A stretch of 64,000 bases of DNA from Gordonia rubripertincta (GTDB lineage Bacteria; Actinomycetota; Actinomycetes; Mycobacteriales; Mycobacteriaceae), in assembly GCF_038024875.1 (NCBI RefSeq), contig NZ_CP136136.1, positions 2,790,001 through 2,854,000 on the forward strand. The letters run 5' to 3'. The notes beneath the pieces are model-generated. The model saw only the letters and a program-made list of their open reading frames with translations. It was not told the origin of the DNA and did no database searches. Shown piece after piece: positions 1 to 8,972 of this stretch. Both the position numbers and the translations under genes were made by a program. Each line of letters opens with the position of its first letter. The first letter of the stretch is position 1.

Positions 1-1577
1 CCGCCACGCTGTACGCCGCCGAGGCGGCCGGACTGGCCGGCTGGGCGACCACCACCGCGGCCGACTATGCCCGTGTGCGGCAACAGTTCGGCCGTCCCAT
101 CGGCCAGTTCCAGGGCGTCAAGCACAAGGCCGCGCGCATGTTGAGCCTCACCGAGCAGGCGCGGGTCAGCGCGTGGGACGCGGCACGTGCCCTCACTCCG
201 GGCACCGCGGACTCCGAGGCGTCGCTCGCGGCGGCGGTCGCCGCTGCCGTCGCGCCCGAGGCCGCCTTCGCCGTGACCAAGGACTGCATCCAGATCCTCG
301 GGGGGATCGGCTTCACCTGGGAGCACGACGCACACCTGTATCTCCGCCGCGCCCAGTCGCTGCGAATCCTGTTGGGCTCGACCGCCGGGTGGCGTCGGCG
401 TGTGGCCGCGCTCACCATGGACGGCGCCCGGCGCGTCCTGCGCGTGGACCTGCCGCCGGAAGCCGAGGTCATCCGCGCCGAAGTCCGGGACGAACTCGCC
501 GGCGCCGTCGCGCTGGACGGTGCGCAGCGCACCGAGTACCTCGCCGACCGGGGTTACACCGCACCGCATTACGCGTCCCCGTGGGGCAAGGGTGCCGACG
601 CGGTCACGCAACTCGTGATCGCCGAGGAGTTGCGGGCCGCCGGACTCGAACCGCACGACATGATCATCGGCAACTGGGTGGTGCCCACGCTCCTCGCTCA
701 CGGGAACGACGAGCAGCTGGATCGTTTCGTGCGTCCGTCACTGCGGGGCGAGATCCGTTGGTGTCAGCTGTTCTCCGAGCCGGGTGCGGGTTCCGACCTC
801 GCCGGACTCAGTACGAAGGCCACGAAGGTCGACGGCGGCTGGAGGCTGCGTGGCCAGAAGGTGTGGACCTCGATGGCACGCGTCGCCGACTGGGGTATCT
901 GCCTGGCGCGCACCGACGCCGACGTGCCGAAACACAAAGGGCTCTCCTACTTCCTGATCGACGTCCGCAACAGCGAGGGTCTCGACGTCCGGCCGCTGCG
1001 GGAGATCACCGGTGAGGCGCTGTTCAACGAGGTCTTCATCGACGACGTCTTCGTCCCCGACGACTGCCTGGTCGGAAACCCCGGGGACGGATGGAAACTG
1101 GCGCGCACCACCCTCGCCAACGAACGCGTGTCGCTGTCGAACGACTCGACCCTGGGAACCGGCGGGGAGGCCCTCCTCGAACTGGCCGCCGCCATGCCCG
1201 GCGGTCCCGACGACGAGCAGCTGAGCATTCTCGGAAAGGTCTTGTGCGACGCGCAGACCGGCGGCCTGATGGGCCTGCGTACGACGATGCGATCGCTGAG
1301 CGGCGGGCAACCGGGTGCGGAGTCCTCGGTCGCGAAGCTACTCGGGGTCGAACACATCCAGCAGGTGTGGGAGGTCGCGATGGAGTGGACCGGTCCCGCG
1401 TCCCTCATCAGCGGGCAGGACCGCTGGGCGCCCACGCAGCAGTTCCTGGGTTCGCTGGCCTTCTCGATCGCCGGCGGCACGACGAACGTCCAGCTGAACA
1501 TCATCGGTGAGCGACTGCTGGGCCTGCCGCGCGATCCCGAGCCGACCCCCGCGGCGTCGGCAGCGAAGGAGTCCTGA
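1..1577 (+). CDS. Fused two-domain acyl-CoA dehydrogenase (FadE34/ChsE3-like), 5' end missing
   Basis: The reading frame is open from position 3, so the gene starts upstream; 524 codons are visible. The first ~110 residues are the C-terminal part of one acyl-CoA dehydrogenase domain, with the typical RQQFGRPIGQFQ helix and an ILGGIGFTWEHD segment. A second, essentially complete dehydrogenase domain follows, with FSEPGAGSDLAGL and KVWTS motifs of the FAD/acyl-CoA site and a final helix with GTTNVQLNIIGER. Tandem ACAD fusions of this kind are known for mycobacterial FadE34, which acts in cholesterol side-chain beta-oxidation. The MaoC hydratase starts 2 bp downstream, consistent with one transcript. 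The family is certain; the FadE34 assignment rests on architecture and context. Confidence 0.85.
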   Translation, partial: ATLYAAEAAGLAGWATTTAADYARVRQQFGRPIGQFQGVKHKAARMLSLTEQARVSAWDAARALTPGTADSEASLAAAVAAAVAPEAAFAVTKDCIQILGGIGFTWEHDAHLYLRRAQSLRILLGSTAGWRRRVAALTMDGARRVLRVDLPPEAEVIRAEVRDELAGAVALDGAQRTEYLADRGYTAPHYASPWGKGADAVTQLVIAEELRAAGLEPHDMIIGNWVVPTLLAHGNDEQLDRFVRPSLRGEIRWCQLFSEPGAGSDLAGLSTKATKVDGGWRLRGQKVWTSMARVADWGICLARTDADVPKHKGLSYFLIDVRNSEGLDVRPLREITGEALFNEVFIDDVFVPDDCLVGNPGDGWKLARTTLANERVSLSNDSTLGTGGEALLELAAAMPGGPDDEQLSILGKVLCDAQTGGLMGLRTTMRSLSGGQPGAESSVAKLLGVEHIQQVWEVAMEWTGPASLISGQDRWAPTQQFLGSLAFSIAGGTTNVQLNIIGERLLGLPRDPEPTPAASAAKES

Positions 1578-1579
1578 CG

Positions 1580-2449
1580 ATGGCCATCGACGTCGACGCG
1601 GCGCTGGGAGCCGAGCCGTCCGTTCGTGAGGTGTCGTGGACGCAACGAGACGTCCTGCTGTATCACCTCGGAATCGGAGCCGGTGCCGATCATCTGGATC
1701 CGGTGGAGCTCGCCTGGGTCCACGAGAAACACCCCAAGGTGTTACCGACCTTCGGGATGGTTGCCGGACAAGGCATTTCGGCCGGTGAACTGCCCGCACC
1801 GGGCATGAACCTGCCGGGTATCGACATCGACCTGCGCAAGATCCTGCACGGCGGTCAGTCGCTGATCGTCCACGCGCCCATACCGCCGTCGGGTCGCGCG
1901 CAGATCTCGTCTCGTGTCGCCGACGTGTGGGACAAGGGAAAAGCTGCGGTCATCGTGCTCGAACAGGCCGCGCACGACGCTGACGGACAGGCACTCTGGA
2001 CCAGCTCGATGCAGATCTGGGCGCGCGGTGAGGGCGGCTTCGGCGGCCGGCCCGGGCCGGAGACGGCGACGGAGACACCCGACCGGGACCCGGATGCGGT
2101 ACTCGTCTCCCGCACCAGCAGCCGGCAGGCGCTGATCTATCGGCTCAGCGGCGACATGAATCCCCTTCACGCCGACCCGGCCTTCGCCGCGATGGCCGGA
2201 TTCGATCAGCCCATCCTCCACGGCCTCGGCACCTACGGCACGGTGTGCAAGGCCGTCGTCGACGGTGTGCTCGACGGCGACCCGACGGCGATCGGTTCCT
2301 ACTCCGTCCGGTTCGCGGGCTCGCTGTCCCCGGGCGAGACGATCGAGACATCGGTGTGGCGCAACGACAATCGCCTCACCCTGCACGCCGTGTGCGTCGA
2401 ACGCGACCGCCTGCCGCTTCTCACCCACGCCACGATGGAGATCCGATGA
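1580..2449 (+). CDS. MaoC-family double-hotdog 2-enoyl-CoA hydratase (Hsd4B-like)
   Basis: 289 residues, the size of type-2 enoyl-CoA hydratases with two hotdog folds. The C-terminal half has the hydratase-2 signature LSGDMNPLHADP followed by QPILHGL, which supplies the catalytic Asp and His. The N-terminal half has the degenerate hotdog with VLPTFGMV. It should hydrate a trans-2-enoyl-CoA, here probably a steroid side-chain intermediate made by the adjacent acyl-CoA dehydrogenase. The start lies 2 bp after the upstream stop, and the stop overlaps the next start (ATGA), so the three genes look translationally coupled. A second member of the family lies at the end of the steroid operon. Substrate is inferred from context. 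Confidence 0.88.
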   Translation: MAIDVDAALGAEPSVREVSWTQRDVLLYHLGIGAGADHLDPVELAWVHEKHPKVLPTFGMVAGQGISAGELPAPGMNLPGIDIDLRKILHGGQSLIVHAPIPPSGRAQISSRVADVWDKGKAAVIVLEQAAHDADGQALWTSSMQIWARGEGGFGGRPGPETATETPDRDPDAVLVSRTSSRQALIYRLSGDMNPLHADPAFAAMAGFDQPILHGLGTYGTVCKAVVDGVLDGDPTAIGSYSVRFAGSLSPGETIETSVWRNDNRLTLHAVCVERDRLPLLTHATMEIR

Positions 2450-3102
2450 CCGCTGACCTCACCACCCACCCGACCGTCGGAGAGGCTCCCGACGGCATCG
2501 TCCTGACCACGCTGCCCCGTGACGAACCCATCGACGCGGCCACCGCTGCGGCGCGCCGGGTCGTGGATGCGTTGCTGCGCACCGACCGCGGCGCCGCGGA
2601 TCTCATTCGGGTGACCGAGGTTCTCGACGGCATCGCCGACCAGCTCGAAGAGCATGCTCCCGAGGTCGCCGACCGCCTGCTGGACATGTGGAAGGGTGAG
2701 GGCGTGACCGGGCACGACCCGGTGACCGGCCGCGAGAACGCGATCGCGCCACCGCTACGGCTGGTCGGCCGCAGTGAGGGACATGTCGAAGGTGTTGTGA
2801 CGCTGTCACTTCCGTACCAGGGCCCGCCGGGACACGTCCACGGCGGGGTTTCGGCGCTGCTGCTCGACCACACACTGGGGGTGGCCAACGCCTGGGCCGG
2901 ACAATCCGGCGCCACCGCCCAGCTCAACGTTCGCTACCACCGTCCGACTCCGCTGTTCGAACCGCTGACCGTGCGGGGCCGTCTGGAGACCGTCGACGGC
3001 CGGAAGATCACCACCGTGGGCGACATCCGCACCGCGGACGGAACGGTCTGTGTGTCGGTCGAAGCGCTGTTCGTCGACCGGACGGTGCCGCGACCCCGGT
3101 AG
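2446..3102 (+). CDS. PaaI-type hotdog thioesterase
   Basis: 218 residues starting at the ATG that overlaps the upstream stop by 4 bp. The C-terminal ~120 residues form a single hotdog domain with the PaaI/4HBT hallmark GHVHGGVSALLLDHTLG, in which the HGG and the following Asp are the usual active-site region. The N-terminal ~90 residues are not part of the hotdog and have no match I recognise. It probably cleaves acyl-CoA thioesters and may act as a CoA-releasing valve for the steroid or fatty-acyl pathway encoded upstream. Transcription likely ends at the long palindrome about 45 bp downstream. Confidence 0.8.
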   Translation: MTADLTTHPTVGEAPDGIVLTTLPRDEPIDAATAAARRVVDALLRTDRGAADLIRVTEVLDGIADQLEEHAPEVADRLLDMWKGEGVTGHDPVTGRENAIAPPLRLVGRSEGHVEGVVTLSLPYQGPPGHVHGGVSALLLDHTLGVANAWAGQSGATAQLNVRYHRPTPLFEPLTVRGRLETVDGRKITTVGDIRTADGTVCVSVEALFVDRTVPRPR

Positions 3103-3146
3103 CGGCAACGGACCCTCGTCGCCCGGCGAGACACAGTACGAGACGG

Positions 3147-3182
3147 CGAAGGACGCCCGGCCACGTGGCCGGGCGTCCTTCG
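3147..3182. terminator. 36-bp perfect palindrome between convergent genes
   Basis: The two arms of 18 bases match exactly (left arm begins CGAAGGACGC, right arm ends GCGTCCTTCG) and meet at GTGGCC/GGCCAC without a spacer. It sits between the thioesterase stop and the stop of the opposite-strand acyl-CoA synthetase. Position and symmetry fit a bidirectional intrinsic terminator of the U-poor actinobacterial type. As double-stranded DNA it could also cruciform. Confidence 0.75.
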
Positions 3183-3189
3183 TGCATGG

Positions 3190-4852
3190 TCAGGCCGAGA
3201 TGTTGCGCCGCATGATCTTGCCGGTCGCGTTCCGGGGCAGGGGTTCACCGGTGATCCGCCATTGGGGTGGGCACCTTGAAGTACGAAAGGCGTTCGGCGG
3301 CAAAGGTGCGCAGCTCGTCCTCGGTCACCGTCGCGTCCGGATGGGTGACGACCACCGCCGCGACCTCCTGGCCCAGATCCGGATGCGGGACGCCGAGGAC
3401 TGCGCATTCGGCAACCGCCGGATGCTCGTCGAGGCACTGCTCGATCTCCGTCGGGTAGACGTTCTCGCCCCCGCGCAGGATCAGGTCGCTGCGGCGTCCG
3501 GTCAATTGCAGGCGACCGTCGACAAGCCTGCCGTAGTCGCCGGTACGTAGCCAGCGGCCGGGGCCGATCGCGGCGGCCGTGGCCGCCTCGTCCTCCCAGT
3601 AACCGAGCATGACGAACGGGCTGCGCACGCAGATCTCGCCCTCGGTCCCCTCGGGTACCGCCGCTCCGAGCGGGTCCCGGATCTCGAGGCTGACGGTGAT
3701 GATCGGGTGACCGAGGGTGCCCGGGTACTCCTCGAGGTCCGACGGAAGGGCCACCGCGATGGCGGTGCTGGACTCGGTGAGTCCGTAGCTGTCGACCAGC
3801 ACGCCGCGAGCGAACGGGAACTTCTCCTGGAGTCGTTCCTTGAGCGCGGGCGACGACGGCGCCGACGCGAGCGCGAAGCCCTTCAGCGAGGACAGGTCGT
3901 AGCGCTCGACGTTCTCGTGCTCGATCATGCGCGCCGCCATGGTCGGCACGGCTCCCCAGTTGGTGACGCGTTCGCGTTCGATGAGCCCGAACACTGTGTC
4001 GACGTCGAAGGCGCCCTGGTTCATGATCACCGCGCCGCCGTTGGCCAGCCGGGGAACGACCAGATTGTGCAGGCTGGCGATGTGGAAGAGAGGAGAGGTC
4101 AACAGGTGGCGCGACGGGTGCGGCACGTCCGGGTCGAATCCCTGTCCGCTCATCTCCGCGGCGAAGGCATCGCCGAAGCGCAGGTAGTCGACGACCGCCA
4201 GCAGGTTGCGCTGCGAGTGCAGCGCGCCCTTGGGGCGACCGCTCGTGCCGCTCGTGTACAGGATCGTCGACGGATCGTCTTCGTCGACGTCGGGGATCGC
4301 CGGCTTTGCGCCGTCGAACTCGGCGACGAGCGCCGGGATGTCCTCTTCCATCGTCAGGACCGTGACCGAGTCGGGCAGGGGAGGAAGGGCCGCACCGCGT
4401 TTGGCGTCGACGACGAGTACGGTCGGCCGGCTGTGTTGGACCCCGTAGGCCACCTCGCGCGGGACCCACCAGCCGTTCAGTGCCACCGTCACGGCACCGA
4501 GTGTCTGCGTCGCCCAGAAGGTCATCACCCATTCGGGGGTGTTCGCGGCCAGGATGGCCACGCGATCGCCCTTGCCGACGCCGTACCGCGACCGCAGGGC
4601 CTCGGCGAGTGCTGCCACGGCTCGCGCGTGCTGGGTGAAGGAGATCCGGCCGTCGAGGGTGACGAGGTAGTCGGCATCTCCCCACTTCACCGAATGGTCG
4701 ACGAGTTCGGCGACTGCCCGTCGCCGGTGCTTCATCACCTGCATCCGGGCGCCGAGAACGTCCTCTTCGACCAGCTCGAACGGTCCGCCACGACCGGTCA
4801 GACTGGACATCACCGCGGTGGACCGCAACTGTGGATCGGTGGGGGCAGCCAT
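3190..4852 (-). pseudogene. Acyl-CoA synthetase (FadD family), frameshifted near the 3' end
   Basis: AMP-forming acyl-CoA ligase. The ATP-binding motif YTSGTSGRPKG, the VDSYGLTESS adenylation motif and the TGDYGRL hinge motif are all visible. Start chosen at the ATG 4852, preceded by AAAGG at 6 bases; an in-frame upstream start at 4888 lacks a ribosome site. The frame runs to LSYFKVPTP and then stops at 3245. One base further on, the other frame continues with WRITGEPLPRNATGKIMRR and ends at 3190. That lost tail carries the conserved lysine (GK) needed for adenylation. A single extra G in the GGGG run at 3264-3267 explains this; it may be a true mutation or a sequence error. Divergent from the second synthetase; substrate unknown. 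Confidence 0.82.
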
Positions 4853-4903
4853 CGGGAACCTTTCATCTCCTACTGCGACGTACGCCACAAAGTCTCACGT
4901 CGG

Positions 4904-4920
4904 GTCACCTCCATGGTGAC
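4904..4920. promoter_or_regulatory. Inverted repeat GTCACC-N5-GGTGAC, candidate operator
   Basis: A perfect 6-bp inverted repeat with a 5-bp centre lies in the 152-bp gap between two divergent acyl-CoA synthetase genes, 52 bp from one start and 85 bp from the other. The size and position fit a TetR-like operator controlling both promoters. It does not match the KstR (AAC-N2-GTT core) or KstR2 (CAAG-N2-CTTG core) boxes as I know them. Confidence 0.4.
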
Positions 4921-5004
4921 GGTTACCGCTCACCGGGACTACGCCTTTCCGACGTTCGGTGCGGGATTAGCGTACGCAGCGACATCGACGGACGAAGGCG
5001 CACC

Positions 5005-6720
5005 ATGAGGAACGATGACGTGAACGACACCACCACCGGCACCCTTGAGCCGCGAGCCGACGTCGCCCGGATGCTGATGGCACGAGTGGGCGACCAGCAC
5101 CTGGGTTTGCGCACTCGTGAACGGGATTGGACCTGGGACGAGGTCGTGCGGGAGTCCGCCGCACGCGGTGCCCTGGCGCAAGCGCACAGGACGCCCGGGC
5201 CCTTTCACATCGGTGTTCTGCTGGAGAACACCCCGGAGTTCGTCTTCTGGCTGGGAGCCGCGGCGCTGACCGGTGCGACGATCGTCGGCATCAACCCGAC
5301 GCGCCGCGGACGTGAGCTCGAACTCGAGGTCCGTCACGTCGACTGCCAGCTGATCGTCACCGACCGTGCCGGCCGGGAGAAGCTGGCCGGTCTCGACCTC
5401 GGCCTCACCGACGACCGCTTCGTGATGGTCGACGATCCCGCCTACGCGGATGCGGTGGCCGCGCACGCGGTCGAACCCGAGGTGGCCGACGGTGTCGACC
5501 CGTCGACCCTGTTCCTGCTGCTGTTCACCTCCGGCACCACCGGCATGTCGAAGGCGGTGCGCTGTTCACAGGGACGGCTCACCCGTCTGGCCTACGCGAA
5601 CTGTGCCAAGTACGACATCGACCGCGACGACGTCTGCTACTGCTGCATGCCGCTGTTCCACGGCAACGCACTGATGGGGTTGTGGGCGCCCGCACTGTCG
5701 CAGGGAGCGACCATCGCGCTGGTGCCCAAGTTCAGTGCCTCGGGATTCCTTCCCGACGTCCGTCGTTACAGCGCAACGTATTTCACCTATGTGGGGAAGG
5801 CGCTCGGCTACCTCCTGTCGACCCCGGAGGCGTCCGACGATCGCGACAACACCCTGACGCACGGGTTCGGGACGGAGGCGTCGCCGGGGGACAAGGCCGA
5901 ATTCCATCGTCGGTTCGGTGCGATCCTGTACGAGACCTACGGATCCAGTGAAGGCGCGGGTTCGGTCCGACTGGACCCCGAGGCCCCGGCCGGAGCGCTC
6001 GGCCGCCCGGCCAACGAGAACATCGTCGTGGTCGACCCGGAAACCCTGCAGGAATGCCCGCGCGCCATCCTCGACGAACACGGGCACGTGCTCAACTCGG
6101 ACGAGGCGATCGGGGAGATGATCGACAAGGCGGGGGCGGCCCGGTTCGAGGGTTACTACAAGAACGACGCCGCGAACTCCGAGCGGATCCGTCACGGCTG
6201 GTACTGGACCGGCGACCTCGGCTACATCGACGAGGCGGGGTTCATCTACTTCGCCGGGCGCAAGGGCGACTGGATTCGGGTGGACAGCGAGAACACCTCG
6301 GCGCTGATGATCGAACACGTGGTGCGGCGCCACCCGAAGATCATCGCCGCTGGTGTGTTCGCCGTCCCCGACCCGCGTGCGGGGGATCAGGTCATGGCTG
6401 CCGTCGAGGTTGCCGATCTGGCCGATTTCGACCCCGCCGAGTTCGCGGCCTACCTTGCGGCACAGGCAGATCTGGGCACCAAGGCGACGCCGCGCTTCGT
6501 CCGGGTGTCCACCCGGCTGCCGGTCACCGGATCGAACAAGGTGCTCAAGCGGGATCTCCAGGCGCAGGCGTGGGTGTGTGACGAGCCGGTCTACTGGTGG
6601 GTGGGCCGTGGCGAACCGGTGTACACGTTGATGACCGCCGACGACGTGGACGCGCTCGAGCGTGAGTTCCACACGCATGGGCGGACGAGATTCCTTCCGG
6701 CAGCGCCTGTCTCGTCCTGA
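5005..6720 (+). CDS. Acyl-CoA synthetase (FadD17-like)
   Basis: 571 residues from the ATG at 5005, which has GAAGG six bases upstream; an earlier in-frame ATG at 4831 would overlap the divergent gene and its operator. The ATP/Mg loop is FTSGTTGMSKAV from residue ~174, with Ser-Lys-Ala where most relatives have Pro-Lys-Gly. YGSSEGAG, WTGDLGY and the C-terminal catalytic lysine in TGSNKVLKRD are present. The RGRELELEVRHVDC region and overall layout recall mycobacterial FadD17/FadD19, which load steroid side-chain acids onto CoA. Its place just upstream of an igr-type operon supports that role. Exact substrate not determinable. Confidence 0.8.
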   Translation: MRNDDVNDTTTGTLEPRADVARMLMARVGDQHLGLRTRERDWTWDEVVRESAARGALAQAHRTPGPFHIGVLLENTPEFVFWLGAAALTGATIVGINPTRRGRELELEVRHVDCQLIVTDRAGREKLAGLDLGLTDDRFVMVDDPAYADAVAAHAVEPEVADGVDPSTLFLLLFTSGTTGMSKAVRCSQGRLTRLAYANCAKYDIDRDDVCYCCMPLFHGNALMGLWAPALSQGATIALVPKFSASGFLPDVRRYSATYFTYVGKALGYLLSTPEASDDRDNTLTHGFGTEASPGDKAEFHRRFGAILYETYGSSEGAGSVRLDPEAPAGALGRPANENIVVVDPETLQECPRAILDEHGHVLNSDEAIGEMIDKAGAARFEGYYKNDAANSERIRHGWYWTGDLGYIDEAGFIYFAGRKGDWIRVDSENTSALMIEHVVRRHPKIIAAGVFAVPDPRAGDQVMAAVEVADLADFDPAEFAAYLAAQADLGTKATPRFVRVSTRLPVTGSNKVLKRDLQAQAWVCDEPVYWWVGRGEPVYTLMTADDVDALEREFHTHGRTRFLPAAPVSS

Positions 6721-6822
6721 GTATCTCCCGCTGGGTGAGACTGTCGCCGTGGCGTCCCCGGCGGCTCGTTAGCGTTCGCACCCAGGCTGTCTCTTGCCAC
6801 CATTGTCACTAGGAGCAACACG

Positions 6823-7989
6823 ATGGATTTGACCGAATCGCCCGAGCAGCTGGCTCTTCGGATGCAGCTGCGGGAGTATTTCGCGGGACTGCTGCCCGAG
6901 GACGAGCGGCGTGCGGCCGGCGAACAGGGTGTCGGCGGTCCGCGTTTCCGGGAGGTCGTCAAGATGCTCGGCCAGGACGGGTGGCTGGGCATCGGCTGGC
7001 CCGAGGAGTTCGGTGGGCAGGGTCGGTCGATCGAGGAACAGTTCGTCTTCTTCGACGAGGTTCAGCGAGCCGGCCTGCCGTTCCCGTTCGTCACCGTCAA
7101 CACCGTCGGCCCGACCCTGATGAAGTACGGCACCGAGGAACAGAAGGAACGTTTCCTTCCGGGCATCCTCTCCGGTGACATCGTCTTCGCCATCGGCTAC
7201 ACCGAGCCCGAGGCGGGCACCGACCTGGCGTCGCTGAAGACTCGTGCCGTCCTCGACGGGGACGAATGGGTGATCGACGGCAACAAGATCTTCACCTCCG
7301 GCGCCAACACCGCCGATTACGTCTGGCTCGCCTGCCGCACCGATCCCGACGCGCCCAAGCACAAGGGCATCTCGATCCTGGTCGTCCCCACCGACGACGA
7401 GGGTTTCTCGTGGTCGCCCATCAACACGGTCGGCGGACTCACGGTGACCTCGACCTACTACACCGGAATCCGGGTTCCGCAGTCCGGCGTCGTCGGCGAG
7501 GTCAACGGCGGCTGGAAGCTGATCGCCGCCCAGCTGAACCACGAGCGCATCGGGCTCGCCGCCATCGGTGGTCGCACCTACGGACTGTGGCATCAGGTCC
7601 TGGACTGGGCCAAGGAACACGGTGTCATCGAGATCCCCTGGGTACAGCAGGAATTCGCGCGTACCCACGCGAAGCTCGAAGCCATGCGCCTGCTGAACTG
7701 GAAGGTGACCGCGGCCGTCGCCGCCGACACCCTGTCGGGTGCGGATGCCGGTGCCACCAAGGCCTACGGCACCGAGACCCATGTCGACGTCTACCGGACC
7801 CTGCTCGGCATCCTCGGTGCCGCGGGCCGGATACGCCCCGACTCACCCGGAGCGCTGCTCGCCGGACAGATCGAGCAGATCTCCCGCCAGGGCATGGTCA
7901 ACACGTTCGGCGGAGGCGTCAACGAGGTCCTGCGTGACATGGTCGCGACCATGGGCCTGGGCCTCGTCCGGGAGAAGAGGGTCAAGTGA
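6823..7989 (+). CDS. chsE2: Acyl-CoA dehydrogenase, ChsE2/FadE29-like subunit
   Basis: 388 residues, close to the usual length of FadE29. It has the ACAD layout: helical N-domain with LGIGWPEEFGGQG, beta domain with GYTEPEAGTDLASL, and C-domain ending NTFGGGVNEVLRDMVA. AGGAG lies seven bases before the ATG. In Mycobacterium, ChsE1-ChsE2 form an alpha2beta2 dehydrogenase acting on the 3-carbon side chain of cholesterol-derived CoA esters. Here a second ACAD lies two genes downstream in the same overlapping operon and is the expected partner. Could alternatively be the FadE26/ChsE4 type, but the directly following chsH2 argues for FadE29. Confidence 0.8.
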   Translation: MDLTESPEQLALRMQLREYFAGLLPEDERRAAGEQGVGGPRFREVVKMLGQDGWLGIGWPEEFGGQGRSIEEQFVFFDEVQRAGLPFPFVTVNTVGPTLMKYGTEEQKERFLPGILSGDIVFAIGYTEPEAGTDLASLKTRAVLDGDEWVIDGNKIFTSGANTADYVWLACRTDPDAPKHKGISILVVPTDDEGFSWSPINTVGGLTVTSTYYTGIRVPQSGVVGEVNGGWKLIAAQLNHERIGLAAIGGRTYGLWHQVLDWAKEHGVIEIPWVQQEFARTHAKLEAMRLLNWKVTAAVAADTLSGADAGATKAYGTETHVDVYRTLLGILGAAGRIRPDSPGALLAGQIEQISRQGMVNTFGGGVNEVLRDMVATMGLGLVREKRVK

Positions 7990-8969
7990 GCGACTTCCTC
8001 ACCGCGCTCAGGGAATTCGAGGGAAAGACCCTGACCCCTACGACCTGGGGTCCCGACGAGGTCAACACCCCGATGATCCGGCACTGGGTCGAGACCATGG
8101 GGGACACCAATCCCATCTACCTCGACGACGACGCGGCCCGCGCCGCCGGTCGGGACGCGGCGGTGGCACCCGCCATGATGATGCAGGTGTGGACGATGCG
8201 CACGTTCACCGACAAGATGGCGAACAACGACCCGTCGGACGTGTGGACCGACCTGATCGCGAGCTTCGACGCCGCGGGATTCACCTCCGTGGTGGCAACC
8301 GACTCGGACTTCGAGTTCTTCGCCGAACTGTCTCCCGGAGAACGGGTGTCGCTCACGGAGGTGATCGAGACCATCTCCGAGGAGAAGAAGACGGGGCTGG
8401 GCACCGGTCACTTCGTCACCACGCTCAAGACCTACCGCAACGGCGACGGCGACACCGTCGCGACACAACGGTGGCGCACGCTCCGCTTCCGGCCGAAGGA
8501 CAGCGCGCCGCCGGTCGCAGAACCGGCGGCTGACACTCCCGGCCGGCCGTCGGGTCCCGTCCCGGGTCTGCGGCCGCGGCCGGCGATCAACGCCGACAAC
8601 GCCTTCTGGTTCGAGGCCGCCAAGGAGCACCGGCTGGTGATCCAGCGCTGCACCGCCTGCGGCACCCTGCGACACCCCACCGGACCCATGTGCGGACAGT
8701 GTCGTTCCCTGGACTGGGACACCGTGGAGGCGTCCGGGCGCGGCACCGTCTACAGCTTCGTCGTCAACCACCACCCGCAGATACCCGGATTCGAGTATCC
8801 GCTCGTCGTCGCGACCATCGAACTCGACGAGGGAACCCGCCTGATCGCGAACATGACCGGGGTCGCCCCCGACGAGGTCGAGATCGACATGCCGGTGGAA
8901 CTGGACTGGATCGACGCCGACCCGGATCTGACGCTGCCCGCGTTCCGGCCGGCCGTACTGGAGGACTGA
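7986..8969 (+). CDS. chsH2: ChsH2-like MaoC hydratase fused to DUF35 domain
   Basis: 327 residues; start overlaps the previous stop by 4 bp. Residues ~10-170 are a MaoC-like hotdog. After a Pro-rich linker, residues ~195-325 form a DUF35 module with a zinc ribbon (C-x2-C-x10-C-x2-C around CTACGTLRHP and CGQC) and an OB-like fold. In mycobacteria ChsH2 pairs with ChsH1 to hydrate the side-chain enoyl-CoA, and its DUF35 part docks the Ltp2 aldolase. Both partners, chsH1 and ltp2, are encoded downstream in the same operon, which makes the assignment strong. Confidence 0.88.
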   Translation: MSDFLTALREFEGKTLTPTTWGPDEVNTPMIRHWVETMGDTNPIYLDDDAARAAGRDAAVAPAMMMQVWTMRTFTDKMANNDPSDVWTDLIASFDAAGFTSVVATDSDFEFFAELSPGERVSLTEVIETISEEKKTGLGTGHFVTTLKTYRNGDGDTVATQRWRTLRFRPKDSAPPVAEPAADTPGRPSGPVPGLRPRPAINADNAFWFEAAKEHRLVIQRCTACGTLRHPTGPMCGQCRSLDWDTVEASGRGTVYSFVVNHHPQIPGFEYPLVVATIELDEGTRLIANMTGVAPDEVEIDMPVELDWIDADPDLTLPAFRPAVLED

Positions 8970-8972
8970 GCA

